8,330 nt of DNA, taken from the NCBI GenBank assembly GCA_005801395.1, contig SYDV01000508.1:1-8330 (forward strand), written 5' to 3'. Positions 1 to 7,021 of this stretch are shown piece after piece. Source of the stretch: Planctomycetia bacterium. Lineage in GTDB: Bacteria; Planctomycetota; UBA11346. The position numbers and the translations under genes were made by a program. Numbering within the stretch: the stretch's first letter is position 1; each line of letters begins with the position of its first letter. Below the pieces are notes generated by a model. It did not search any database, was not told the DNA's origin, and saw only the letters and a program-made list of their open reading frames with translations.

Positions 1-1676
1 ATCGCGAAGAGGTCTTGGCGAAACATAAAGAGTATAAATTAGTAAATGGTACGGAAAGAAACCTGGCATATAGAAAATTAACCGCCAGCGATCCGCGTAC
101 CGCGTTGTTGCTGGCGTCTGTTTTTAGCGAAGAAGGATCGAACAAGCCCGGTGGTACTCCCTCGTTAGCACCGAGATTAGTTGGTCGCATTGAAGTTGCG
201 ACGAAACTAGCGGACCATGTGGTGCGTATCTATTTGAATGAAGGTGAAAATTTTACCCTTAATTACACCTCGGCTCCCCCATGGGTCGGTGGCGCGGTAC
301 CTGTTATTCAAGTTGGTAAAGAACGCATCACGGTTGGTGAAGCGATGTATGTGCATCAAATGACCATTAATGGGCCGATTACCGAGGAATGGCCGCCAAG
401 GGGGCATGTCGCATTATTGGGCGCGGGAGAAAAACCAGTCAATGATAGCGAAATGCCTAATCGCATACGTCATTTCTTGGAGAGAGCGTTTCGTCGTCCG
501 GTTAGCGATAATACCGCGAGCATTTATACCTCTTTATTTGCGGCGGAACGAAAAGTTGGAAAATCGACGGTTGAATCTATGCGTTCAGTCCTTGAAGCGG
601 TCTTGTGTTCGCCTCGTTTTTTATTCACCTATGACGATGTCTCGGATGAGTCATATGATATTGCTTCACGGTTGTCATATTTTTTATGGAATTCGACACC
701 AGATTCGGCTCTTTTAGATTTGGCGAAATCGAAACGGCTGAAAGAGAAAAATGTTATCACAGAACAAGTCAAACGCATGCTGGCTGACCCGAAGGCACGA
801 CGCTTTATTAATGATTTTGTCGGTCAATGGCTAGAAACCCGCAAGGTCGGACGAATGGCACCAGATCCGAAACTGTATCCATCGTATGATAGTGATTTAG
901 AAGACGCCATTCGCGAAGAACCGGCAGCGTTTTTTGCCGAAGTACTCAAGCATAATTTATCAGCACGCACCTTTATCGATTCTGATTTCCTTATGCTTAA
1001 TGAACGTCTCGCCGAGCATTATGGCATTTCGGGTGTGCGTGGTGCTGAATTTCGTCGTGTTCCGAATTCTCTGCCTGATCAACGCGGGGGCATCATGGGA
1101 CACGCGAGTATGCAATTAATTACCTCGAATGGCACGCGTACATCGCCTGTGGTGCGTGGAGTCTGGATGTTAGAAAATGTGTTGGCTTCTCCACCGGCAC
1201 CACCACCACCCAATATTGAGCCATTAGAGCCAGATGTTCGTGGCGCAAAAACCATACGTGAAATGTTGGCTAAACATCGCGAAGTTGAAACCTGCGCTGA
1301 CTGCCATCGTAAGATTGATCCACTCGGTTTTGCCATGGAAAACTTCGACGCGATTGGGAGTTGGCGGACGGTGTATGCCATAAAAGGCAAACCGTCTAAA
1401 GGTCTTCCCGCCATTGATGTCAGTGGCCAATTGCCAAATGGCACTAAGGTTAATGGTTTCCAAGAATTAAAGAAATCATTGAGTGATAAACCTGATCAAG
1501 TGATGCACGCTATTGCGGATAAGTTACTGATTCACGCAATGGGACGACCATTAGGGATTGTTGAACGCAGTGAACTTGATCGGGTCGTTCATGAGGCGAA
1601 AAAATATGATTATCGTCTGGTAGATTTTATTGCGTCATTATGTGTAACCGACATTTTTATCTTTGGCGGAAAATAA
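1..1676 (+). CDS. DUF1592/DUF1588/DUF1585 planctomycete-type c-haem-like protein, 5' partial
   Basis: The frame is open to the left edge of the window, so the TTG at 15 is not the real start. Residues are numbered here from that TTG. The order matches the C-terminal two thirds of the large PSD1-type proteins common in Planctomycetes and Verrucomicrobia: a segment with NGPITEEWPP (119-128), a DUF1595-like part with FLERAFRRP (154-162), a DUF1592-like part with ASRLSYFLWNSTPD (217-230), a DUF1588-like part with SNGTRTSPVVRG (371-382) and a DUF1585-like end (about 470-545). CADCH (427-431) followed by DPLGFAMENFD is the family's CxxCH motif and could bind c-type haem. The family is thought to be exported; its biochemical role is not established, though it is often found near carbohydrate-degradation genes. 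The usual N-terminal cytochrome-like part would lie outside the window. No DUF1552 gene, a frequent partner, follows; the next gene is a sulfatase 225 bases on. Family assignment is firm; function is not. Confidence 0.93.
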   Translation, partial: REEVLAKHKEYKLVNGTERNLAYRKLTASDPRTALLLASVFSEEGSNKPGGTPSLAPRLVGRIEVATKLADHVVRIYLNEGENFTLNYTSAPPWVGGAVPVIQVGKERITVGEAMYVHQMTINGPITEEWPPRGHVALLGAGEKPVNDSEMPNRIRHFLERAFRRPVSDNTASIYTSLFAAERKVGKSTVESMRSVLEAVLCSPRFLFTYDDVSDESYDIASRLSYFLWNSTPDSALLDLAKSKRLKEKNVITEQVKRMLADPKARRFINDFVGQWLETRKVGRMAPDPKLYPSYDSDLEDAIREEPAAFFAEVLKHNLSARTFIDSDFLMLNERLAEHYGISGVRGAEFRRVPNSLPDQRGGIMGHASMQLITSNGTRTSPVVRGVWMLENVLASPPAPPPPNIEPLEPDVRGAKTIREMLAKHREVETCADCHRKIDPLGFAMENFDAIGSWRTVYAIKGKPSKGLPAIDVSGQLPNGTKVNGFQELKKSLSDKPDQVMHAIADKLLIHAMGRPLGIVERSELDRVVHEAKKYDYRLVDFIASLCVTDIFIFGGK

Positions 1677-1730
1677 AGAGGTCAGCGTTTTAGGCCGTGC
1701 ATTCAAGCAGAGCGATTTGGCCGCATTTAC

Positions 1731-1740
1731 GAAACGTTTC
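1731..1740. promoter_or_regulatory. Candidate LacI-family operator upstream of the sulfatase genes
   Basis: GAAACGTTTC is a perfect 10-base palindrome with a central CG, in the context CGAAACGTTTCA. LacI-family regulators of sugar use often bind sites of the form TGAAACGTTTCA, and this matches 11 of those 12 bases. It lies about 160 bases before the ATG of the first sulfatase, far enough to be an upstream operator. No convincing -35/-10 pair is visible between it and the gene, and no regulator gene is in the window. The rest of 1677-1901 shows no gene; a second short palindrome, AACGTACGTT, is at 1828-1837, and a weak ATTCC/GGAAT stem lies near 1760. Confidence 0.35.
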
Positions 1741-1888
1741 ACGCGAATGGATTTTAAGGGATTCCCTGTAGGAATACGCGACACGTCGCCAGCGTTCGGA
1801 TAACTTTTTCATTTGTATGGGCATAAAAACGTACGTTGGCGCCGTTAAAACACCCCGCTAAGCTTTTACGCATTACCACAAGTTAAGT

Positions 1889-1893
1889 GAGGG
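1889..1893 (+). promoter_or_regulatory. Ribosome binding site that fixes the start of sulfatase 1
   Basis: GAGGG ends 8 bases before the ATG at 1902. An upstream GTG at 1887 is in the same frame but would overlap this site and add only five residues before the signal peptide, so the ATG is preferred. Confidence 0.6.
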
Positions 1894-1901
1894 CGGCAAC
1901 T

Positions 1902-3515
1902 ATGCGTGGAGGGCAAACAATCTTATTGTTATCAGCAATGTTACTCGGAGCCGTGTTCACGGTATCTGCCGCTGAAGGCAAACGACCGAAGGTGGTGGTT
2001 ATCTTAGTCGATGACAGGGGGTTTAGCGATATTGGTTGTTACGGAGGCGAAATAGCGACGCCGAATTTGGATGCCTTGGCGAAAAACGGAGTGCGATTTT
2101 CCCAGTGTTATAATACCGGTCGTTGTAGCCCGACACGGGCAGCATTGATGACGGGACTTTATCCGCATCAAGCTGGCATGGGTCATCTAGATAACAAAGT
2201 GGTCGCAGGACACGCTGGTTTTCAAGGTAAATTGGCGGACACCAGCGTGACCATGGCGCAGGTGTTAAAAGAAGCAGGATATTTCACCGCGATGACGGGG
2301 AAATGGCATTTAGGCCAGCAGCACGGGACGCCTCCGTGGAAGAGTGGTTTTATGCGTTCACTGAACTTGTTAGCGGGCGGAAATTATTTTTACAACCAAG
2401 GTGGTGGGAAAGGCGGTGCTAAATTGTATTTAAATAGCGCCGAAAAGGAGGCGGATGATCCGCAATTTGGTAAGTGGTATGGCACGGATCTGTGGACGGA
2501 TTATGGGTTAAAATTTATCGACGAAGCGAAACAGGCACAGCAACCATTTTTTCTTTATGTAGCTCACGTTGCGCCACATTTTCCTTTGATGGCACCGCAG
2601 GCTGATATCGATCGTTATCGCGGTAGATATAAGGTTGGTTGGGATGTGCTCAGAGAACAACGCTATCGTCGACAAGTTGACATGGGATTGATTGATGCGA
2701 CCTGGCCACTGACTGAGCGTGCAGAGAGCTCACCGGCGTGGGATTCCTTAAGCGTTGAAGATAAAGATCGGTTTGATCACATGATGGCCATTTATGCGGC
2801 GGCAGTCGATGTGATGGATCGCAATGTAGGAAAATTAGTAGCTGGTTTGCGTGAAAGTGGCGAATTGGAAAATACGATTATTTTATTCATCAGTGATAAT
2901 GGGGGTAATGCCGAAAGTGGACCCAATGGGAAATACGATGGCCCGGAGAAGTCTGGTGGACCGAATTCAAATATTTTTATCGGACAAAATTGGGCGACGC
3001 TCAACAATACTCCGTGTCGCAAATGGAAACATTACGTCCATGAAGGTGGGATAGCGACACCGTTAATCGCCCATTGGCCGAAGGGCATTGCGGCTTCACG
3101 TCAGGGCGTTTTAGAATCGCAACCGGCGCATGTCATTGATATCATGCCAACGGTTTTAGCGGTAACGGGAGCATCTTATCCAAAGGAGCGTAACGGTGTG
3201 GCGGTAGATCATTTTGAAGGTGTGAATTTATTGCCAGCCATGGGGGGAGAACTGCTTAATCGACCTCAACCCATTTTCTTTAATCATGAAGATAATCGCG
3301 CTGTGCGTGAGGGGAAATGGAAATTGGTAGCGCTACAGGGAAAACCATGGGAATTGTACGATATGTTAAAAGATCGAACGGAAAAAAACAATGTGGCAGA
3401 GACTCATACCGAGGTGGTGGCACGTTTATCCCAGGCCTATGATGACTGGGCGGTGCGCACGCGGGTCGTGATTCCAGGTCTAGAGGACAATAAAGAGAAA
3501 AAGAAGAAAAAATGA
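1902..3515 (+). CDS. Exported type I (formylglycine) sulfatase 1
   Basis: This 537-residue protein should hydrolyse sulfate esters, probably on a polysaccharide, outside the cytoplasm. Residues 1-24 form a signal peptide (hydrophobic core ILLLSAMLLGAVF, cleavage probably after VSAA). The type I sulfatase set is complete: metal-binding DD (37-38), CSPTR (75-79) in which Cys75 would be converted to formylglycine, GKWHLG (133-138), APHFP (224-228), SDNG (331-334) and a Lys376 in RKWK before HEGG (380-383). Length and the GWDVLR segment resemble arylsulfatases of the S1_4 type, but the subfamily and substrate are inferred. The region after GKWHLG is glycine-rich (160-173) and lacks the usual GFD-x-F-x-G, which may reflect a substrate difference. 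The C-terminus is a lysine-rich tail (KEKKKKK). The TGA overlaps the ATG of the next sulfatase, pointing to translational coupling. No maturase is nearby. Confidence 0.95.
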   Translation: MRGGQTILLLSAMLLGAVFTVSAAEGKRPKVVVILVDDRGFSDIGCYGGEIATPNLDALAKNGVRFSQCYNTGRCSPTRAALMTGLYPHQAGMGHLDNKVVAGHAGFQGKLADTSVTMAQVLKEAGYFTAMTGKWHLGQQHGTPPWKSGFMRSLNLLAGGNYFYNQGGGKGGAKLYLNSAEKEADDPQFGKWYGTDLWTDYGLKFIDEAKQAQQPFFLYVAHVAPHFPLMAPQADIDRYRGRYKVGWDVLREQRYRRQVDMGLIDATWPLTERAESSPAWDSLSVEDKDRFDHMMAIYAAAVDVMDRNVGKLVAGLRESGELENTIILFISDNGGNAESGPNGKYDGPEKSGGPNSNIFIGQNWATLNNTPCRKWKHYVHEGGIATPLIAHWPKGIAASRQGVLESQPAHVIDIMPTVLAVTGASYPKERNGVAVDHFEGVNLLPAMGGELLNRPQPIFFNHEDNRAVREGKWKLVALQGKPWELYDMLKDRTEKNNVAETHTEVVARLSQAYDDWAVRTRVVIPGLEDNKEKKKKK

Positions 3516-5185
3516 CACGGCGATTTACCCCTTTGCCAACGAATCAGCGCGCCTGGGCGACCGGACTCTTGCTGTTGATTGGTGTGTTGGCGCTGGCGGC
3601 TGCGCAGCAGCCGAATATTATTATTATTCTCGCCGATGATTTGGGTTATTCGGATCTTGGTTGCTATGGTAGTGAAATTGAGACGCCGAATCTTGACGGG
3701 TTAGCTGAAAACGGTGTCAGGATGACAACCTGCTATAATTCGGCGCGTTGTTGTCCGACGCGCGCTTCATTAATGACGGGATTATACCCGCATCAGGCAG
3801 GTGTCGGTTCGATGAGTAATGATCTGAGTGCAAAGCTAGGTCCGGCTTACACGGGGCGTTTATTACCATCGACGGTGACCTTGCCTGAGGTGTTAAAGCA
3901 GGCTGGATATGCGACCTACATGGTTGGTAAATGGCATTTGGGTAAACCCGGTCCCATAAATCGCGGGTTCGACGAATTTTACGGATATACGGAAGGACAT
4001 TCGCAAGATCAGTGGGAAGCTAAAAGTTATCAGCGTTTGCCAGCTGAGCGGGTTTCAGAAATTACTCCGAAAGGAGATTTTTATGCGACCGATATTTTTA
4101 ATGATTATGCTGTAGAATTTATTCGCTAAGGTCAGGCGACTAAGAAGCCTTGGTTTCTGTACCTCGCGCATTCCTCTCCGCATTTCCCTATTCAAGCACC
4201 GAAAGCTTCAATCGATAAATATGAAGCACGTTATCGCGCTGGTTGGGATGTGCTGCGTGCGCAGCGATTCGCCAAACAACAGGCGATTGGTTTAGCCACG
4301 GATACGTGGCAATTATCGCCTCGTTCATTGGTGCCAGTCGATACGCCCGCCATTTCAAATGGGTATAGTGGGAAAGAAAATCCCGCGTGGGATAGTTTAC
4401 CCGAAGACCGTCGCTTTGATTTGGCACGGCGCATGGCGACTTTCGCTGCGATGGTCGATCACCTTGATCAAGGTGTTGGCCGAATCGTGCAACAGCTGCG
4501 CGATAGTAAGCAGCTCGACCAGACGTTGATTATTTTTCTGAGTGATAATGGCGCGTGTTATGAATGGGGGCCATTTGGTTTTGATGGTGTCTCGCGCAAA
4601 GGCACAACCACTTTGCATGGTCGTGAGCAACTCGCTGAAATAGGACAGGTTCATACGCATCAATCGTATGGCAGCGCTTGGGCGAATCTTGGCAACACCC
4701 CATTTCGAAGTTATAAACACTTTACCCATTAAGGCGGCATTTCGACGTCATTAATTGCTCATTGGCCGCAGGGTCTACCGCAAGCTAAGCGCTGGGAACG
4801 TACGCCCGTGCATGTTATGGATTTGATGCCGACGTTGTGCGATGTCGCACAAGCTAATTATCCGAAGAATAATAAGGGTGTGGCGATTCAACCACCGTCG
4901 GGACAAAGTATTTTACCTGTGCTGCGCGGTGGCACGTTGGCTGATCGTGATTTGTGTTTTGAACACGAAGGAGCTCGGGCATTACGTCACGGCGATTGGA
5001 AGATTGTTTGGGGAAAACGCTCGACCACACCGATAAGTTGGGAACTCTATAACCTGACAAGTGATCCCGTTGAGTTAGTCGACCTTGCGAGTCAGTATCC
5101 TGATTTGGTGCAAGCGATGTCGGCACGTTGGTCTCAGTGGGCTGATTTAGTGGGTGTTCATCAAGCTAAAACGACTGTGCCTTAG
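3512..5185 (+). pseudogene. Type I sulfatase 2 interrupted by two in-frame TAA codons
   Basis: The ATG overlaps the stop of sulfatase 1 (ATGA), and one frame runs from there to the TAG at 5183-5185: 557 codons broken only by TAA at 4127-4129 (codon 206) and 4730-4732 (codon 407). Apart from these it is a full-length exported sulfatase: signal peptide (about 1-31, GLLLLIGVLALAAA), DD (42-43), CCPTR (80-84, formylglycine Cys80), GKWHLG (139-144), SPHFP (222-226), SDNGA and RSYKHFTH before the second stop. It resembles sulfatase 1 throughout (for example GWDVLR, AWDSL, IAHWP), so the two look like tandem paralogues. At both TAA positions sulfatase 1 has GAA (2523-2525 and 3042-3044), so one G-to-T change each would explain them. 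Translation stopping at codon 206 would give a fragment lacking half the metal site and the substrate-binding lysine. Nonsense decay is the simplest reading; sequencing error or readthrough are alternatives. Other genes here end in TAA, so TAA is not generally reassigned. Confidence 0.85.
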
Positions 5186-5186
5186 T

Positions 5187-5391
5187 CCAATGCTATTAAG
5201 CTAAGGAGCAGACCACATAAAAGGCGTTAACATGGAGGACCAGAGAACCGGTGGGGAAGAAATGCCTTGGGCGGTTATTTACAAAAATACGCATAAATAC
5301 CCGTTCTTTTTAGTTCTGAACGCCTTTTTTTTAGGATTCCTCCGGTCCTCCGGTTCTCCATGTGAATAATGCCTTAGCTTAAGAGCATTGG
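5187..5391. repeat. Inverted-repeat element, possible MITE-like or structured-RNA element
   Basis: The ends are 20-base inverted repeats matching at 19 of 20 positions: CCAATGCTATTAAGCTAAGG at 5187-5206 and CCTTAGCTTAAGAGCATTGG at 5372-5391. Inside is a second inverted pair, 5232-5251 with 5342-5361, which as RNA can pair at 18 of 20 positions (one G-U, two A-C mismatches). Each of these inner arms consists of two tandem 8-mers of the form RGAGRACC followed by GG. A third, perfect 10-base pair, AAAAGGCGTT (5219-5228) and AACGCCTTTT (5319-5328), crosses the second one. A small hairpin is possible at 5273-5301 (TATTTA/TAAATA). The element begins one base after the stop codon of sulfatase 2. No transposase and no clear target-site duplication are visible. 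No other copy is seen in the window. The symmetry is plain; its nature is inferred. Confidence 0.75.
5319..5332 (+). terminator. Possible terminator tail within the inverted-repeat element
   Basis: AACGCC is followed by eight T residues (5325-5332). Its only strong pairing partner is AAAAGGCGTT, about 90 bases upstream at 5219-5228; a nearer stem, CGTTC/GAACG (5302-5306 with 5318-5322), is only five pairs. It could end the sulfatase transcript on the + strand, but the long loop makes this uncertain. Confidence 0.3.
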
Positions 5392-5481
5392 CCTGTAGCC
5401 CAAAATAAGGCTTTCTTGGTGTGATGTTGGCTCCTTGGATTGTGGGGTATTTCTACATCAGCATTTCGCGCTTTCTTTGGT

Positions 5482-5497
5482 ATGTATAGCTATACAT
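5482..5497. promoter_or_regulatory. Perfect 16-base palindrome abutting the ribosome binding site of sulfatase 3
   Basis: ATGTATAGCTATACAT is a perfect palindrome ending immediately before the GGAG at 5498-5501. It has the size and two-fold symmetry of an operator for a dimeric helix-turn-helix regulator. As RNA it could instead fold into a 6-pair hairpin with a 4-base loop next to the ribosome binding site. I cannot tell which, and no regulator gene is present to match it. Confidence 0.4.
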
Positions 5498-5501
5498 GGA
5501 G
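5498..5501 (+). promoter_or_regulatory. Ribosome binding site that fixes the start of sulfatase 3
   Basis: GGAG lies 5 bases before the ATG at 5507. This, and the signal peptide beginning soon after that ATG, favour it over the in-frame TTG at 5435, which would place 24 unlikely residues before the signal sequence. Confidence 0.6.
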
Positions 5502-5506
5502 CAGGC

Positions 5507-6988
5507 ATGCTGATTAACCAAAAGACTCGTACACAGTTTGCACGTCCACTTGTTTTGTTATTGCTGTTAATAATTCCGGTCATGGCGGCCACGACGCCCA
5601 ATATCCTTTTTATTATCGCAGATGATTCGTCATGTCACTGGGGGCAGACTTATAACTGTTCCTGGGTACAGACGCCGCATATTGATGCCTTAGCAAAACA
5701 GGGGATCGTGTTCGACAATTGTTACACTCCGACTTCAAAATGTGCGCCGTCGCGCGCGTCGATTTTGACGGGACGTAATCCGTGGCAATTAGAAGAAGCT
5801 GCGAATCACATGTGTTATTTCCCTTCAAAGTTTTTGTCGTTTGGTGATCGTTTAGCGGCATCGGGTATCTTAGGCGGATCATTGGGTAAAGTTTGGGGGC
5901 CAGGTGAAGCGAAAGATACAGCAGGTGGCACGCGTAATTGGGGAATGAAGGTTCAAAAAGCGGGTAAAGAATCTGACCCGGGCGCTGGGCTCACGACTTT
6001 TTTACAGACACGCGCAAAAGATCAGCCGTTCTTTTTTTGGTTCGGAAGCCAATATCCACATCGCAGCTATAAAAAAGATTCAGGCATAGATGCGGGTAAA
6101 AAAATAAGTGACATTGATCACGTTCCGAGATATTGGCCAGATAATGAAATTGTACGCAGAGATATGTTAGATTACGCCCTTGAATTGGAGGATTTTGATG
6201 CGCAGGTTGGATCATTGATGAAAGCGTTGGAAGCAAGCGGCGAAATGGACAATACCGTTGTTATTATCACTTCTGATCATGGCATGCCATTTCCTCGCGT
6301 CAAAGGCCATACTTATAGTGATGCGCATCGCGTGCCGATGGTCATTTCCTGGGCGAATGGTTTACAACAAAGTGGTCGTCGAGTGAAGGATCACATTAGT
6401 TTTGTCGATTTAGCGCCAACTTTTTTGGCACTTCAGCAAGTGAGTGCCGGAAATATGGCTCCTATAACGGGGCGTAGTTTTGTTGATTTGTTGTTGAATA
6501 AGCCTGAAGTGGTTCGTGATTATGCCTTGATTGGACGTGAGCGAAATGACTGGGGTCGCCCAGGATTGCAAAGTTATCCTGTACGCGGAATGGTGACCGA
6601 TGGGCACTTATTGGTGCTCAATTACAAATCCGATCGTTGGCCCTGTGGTAATCCGGAAGCTGACTATCCAGATACCGATGATAGCCCAACCAAAGCTTTG
6701 ATTTCAGCAGGTCGGGAAAATCCGGCGATGAAAGAATTCTGGCATCATTGTTTTGGTCTACGTCCGGAAGAGCAATTTTTTAATCTAACAACCGATCCAG
6801 ATAATGTGAAAAATTTAGCCGCCGATCCGGCTGCGATGGGAAAAAAAGAAGCGATTAAGGCTAAGTTAACCACCATTCTTACTCAACAACAAGATCCGCG
6901 TGCGAGTGGGAATGGCGATGTCTTCGATGCTTATTTACCGACTAGAGCGGAGTGGATTGGAAAATTTGAGCAACTCAAGGTAAAGTAA
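5507..6988 (+). CDS. Exported type I sulfatase 3, heparan N-sulfatase-like
   Basis: This 493-residue protein has a signal peptide (positive MLINQKTRTQFAR, then LVLLLLLIIPVMAA, cleavage near 28). Type I sulfatase motifs: metal-binding DD (39-40), CAPSR (79-83, formylglycine Cys79), GK (127-128), QYPHRSY (182-188) and SDHG (256-259), with His where sulfatases 1 and 2 have Asn. NPWQLEEAANH (91-101), the SDHGMPFPRVKG segment and the C-terminal SYPVRGM (356-362) with NYKSDRWPCGNPE (372-384) are typical of the S1_8-like group that includes heparan N-sulfatase homologues. The substrate may therefore be an N- or O-sulfated sugar, but this is inferred. It is clearly not a copy of sulfatases 1 and 2. 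It is separated from sulfatase 2 by the repeat element and has its own palindrome and ribosome binding site, so it may be expressed separately. It converges with the phosphatase gene, 33 bases away, with no obvious terminator between. Confidence 0.95.
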   Translation: MLINQKTRTQFARPLVLLLLLIIPVMAATTPNILFIIADDSSCHWGQTYNCSWVQTPHIDALAKQGIVFDNCYTPTSKCAPSRASILTGRNPWQLEEAANHMCYFPSKFLSFGDRLAASGILGGSLGKVWGPGEAKDTAGGTRNWGMKVQKAGKESDPGAGLTTFLQTRAKDQPFFFWFGSQYPHRSYKKDSGIDAGKKISDIDHVPRYWPDNEIVRRDMLDYALELEDFDAQVGSLMKALEASGEMDNTVVIITSDHGMPFPRVKGHTYSDAHRVPMVISWANGLQQSGRRVKDHISFVDLAPTFLALQQVSAGNMAPITGRSFVDLLLNKPEVVRDYALIGRERNDWGRPGLQSYPVRGMVTDGHLLVLNYKSDRWPCGNPEADYPDTDDSPTKALISAGRENPAMKEFWHHCFGLRPEEQFFNLTTDPDNVKNLAADPAAMGKKEAIKAKLTTILTQQQDPRASGNGDVFDAYLPTRAEWIGKFEQLKVK

Positions 6989-7021
6989 TAAAAAAGTAGA
7001 AAATAGATTCAGTCGAAGATA

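Larger units (their letters stand above)
5186..5506. other. Gene-free stretch between sulfatases 2 and 3
   Basis: This 321-base interval has no convincing gene. Its left two thirds are taken up by an inverted-repeat element (5187-5391). The right third (5392-5506) holds the 16-base palindrome and ribosome binding site of sulfatase 3. The frame of sulfatase 3 is open back to a TTG at 5435, but without a Shine-Dalgarno there and with a better start at 5507. I see no clear sigma-70 promoter. One short open frame with an ATG at 5262 (35 codons) lies wholly inside the repeat element and is treated as a finding, not as a gene. Confidence 0.7.

Noticed and set aside
1079..1463. Long minus-strand open frames inside the DUF1592 gene
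   Set aside because: They are shadows of a well-supported gene and show no recognisable motif.
3500..3515. Programmed -1 frameshift at the A6 run fusing sulfatases 1 and 2
   Set aside because: The site G AAA AAA TGA is not a proper slippery heptamer, and the second protein has its own signal peptide; ATGA coupling is a simpler explanation.
4127..4732. TAA reassigned as a sense codon in this organism
   Set aside because: The DUF1592 gene, sulfatase 3, hemC and the phosphatase all end in TAA at sensible places and none has an internal TAA.
4250..5185. The fragments after each stop as separate genes
   Set aside because: They lie in the same frame as sulfatase 2, start in the middle of the sulfatase fold, and have no signal peptide or evident ribosome binding site.
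5178..5377. TGCCTTAG at 5178-5185 and 5370-5377 as a target-site duplication
   Set aside because: The right copy lies inside the terminal inverted repeat, not outside it, so the geometry does not fit an insertion of the element.
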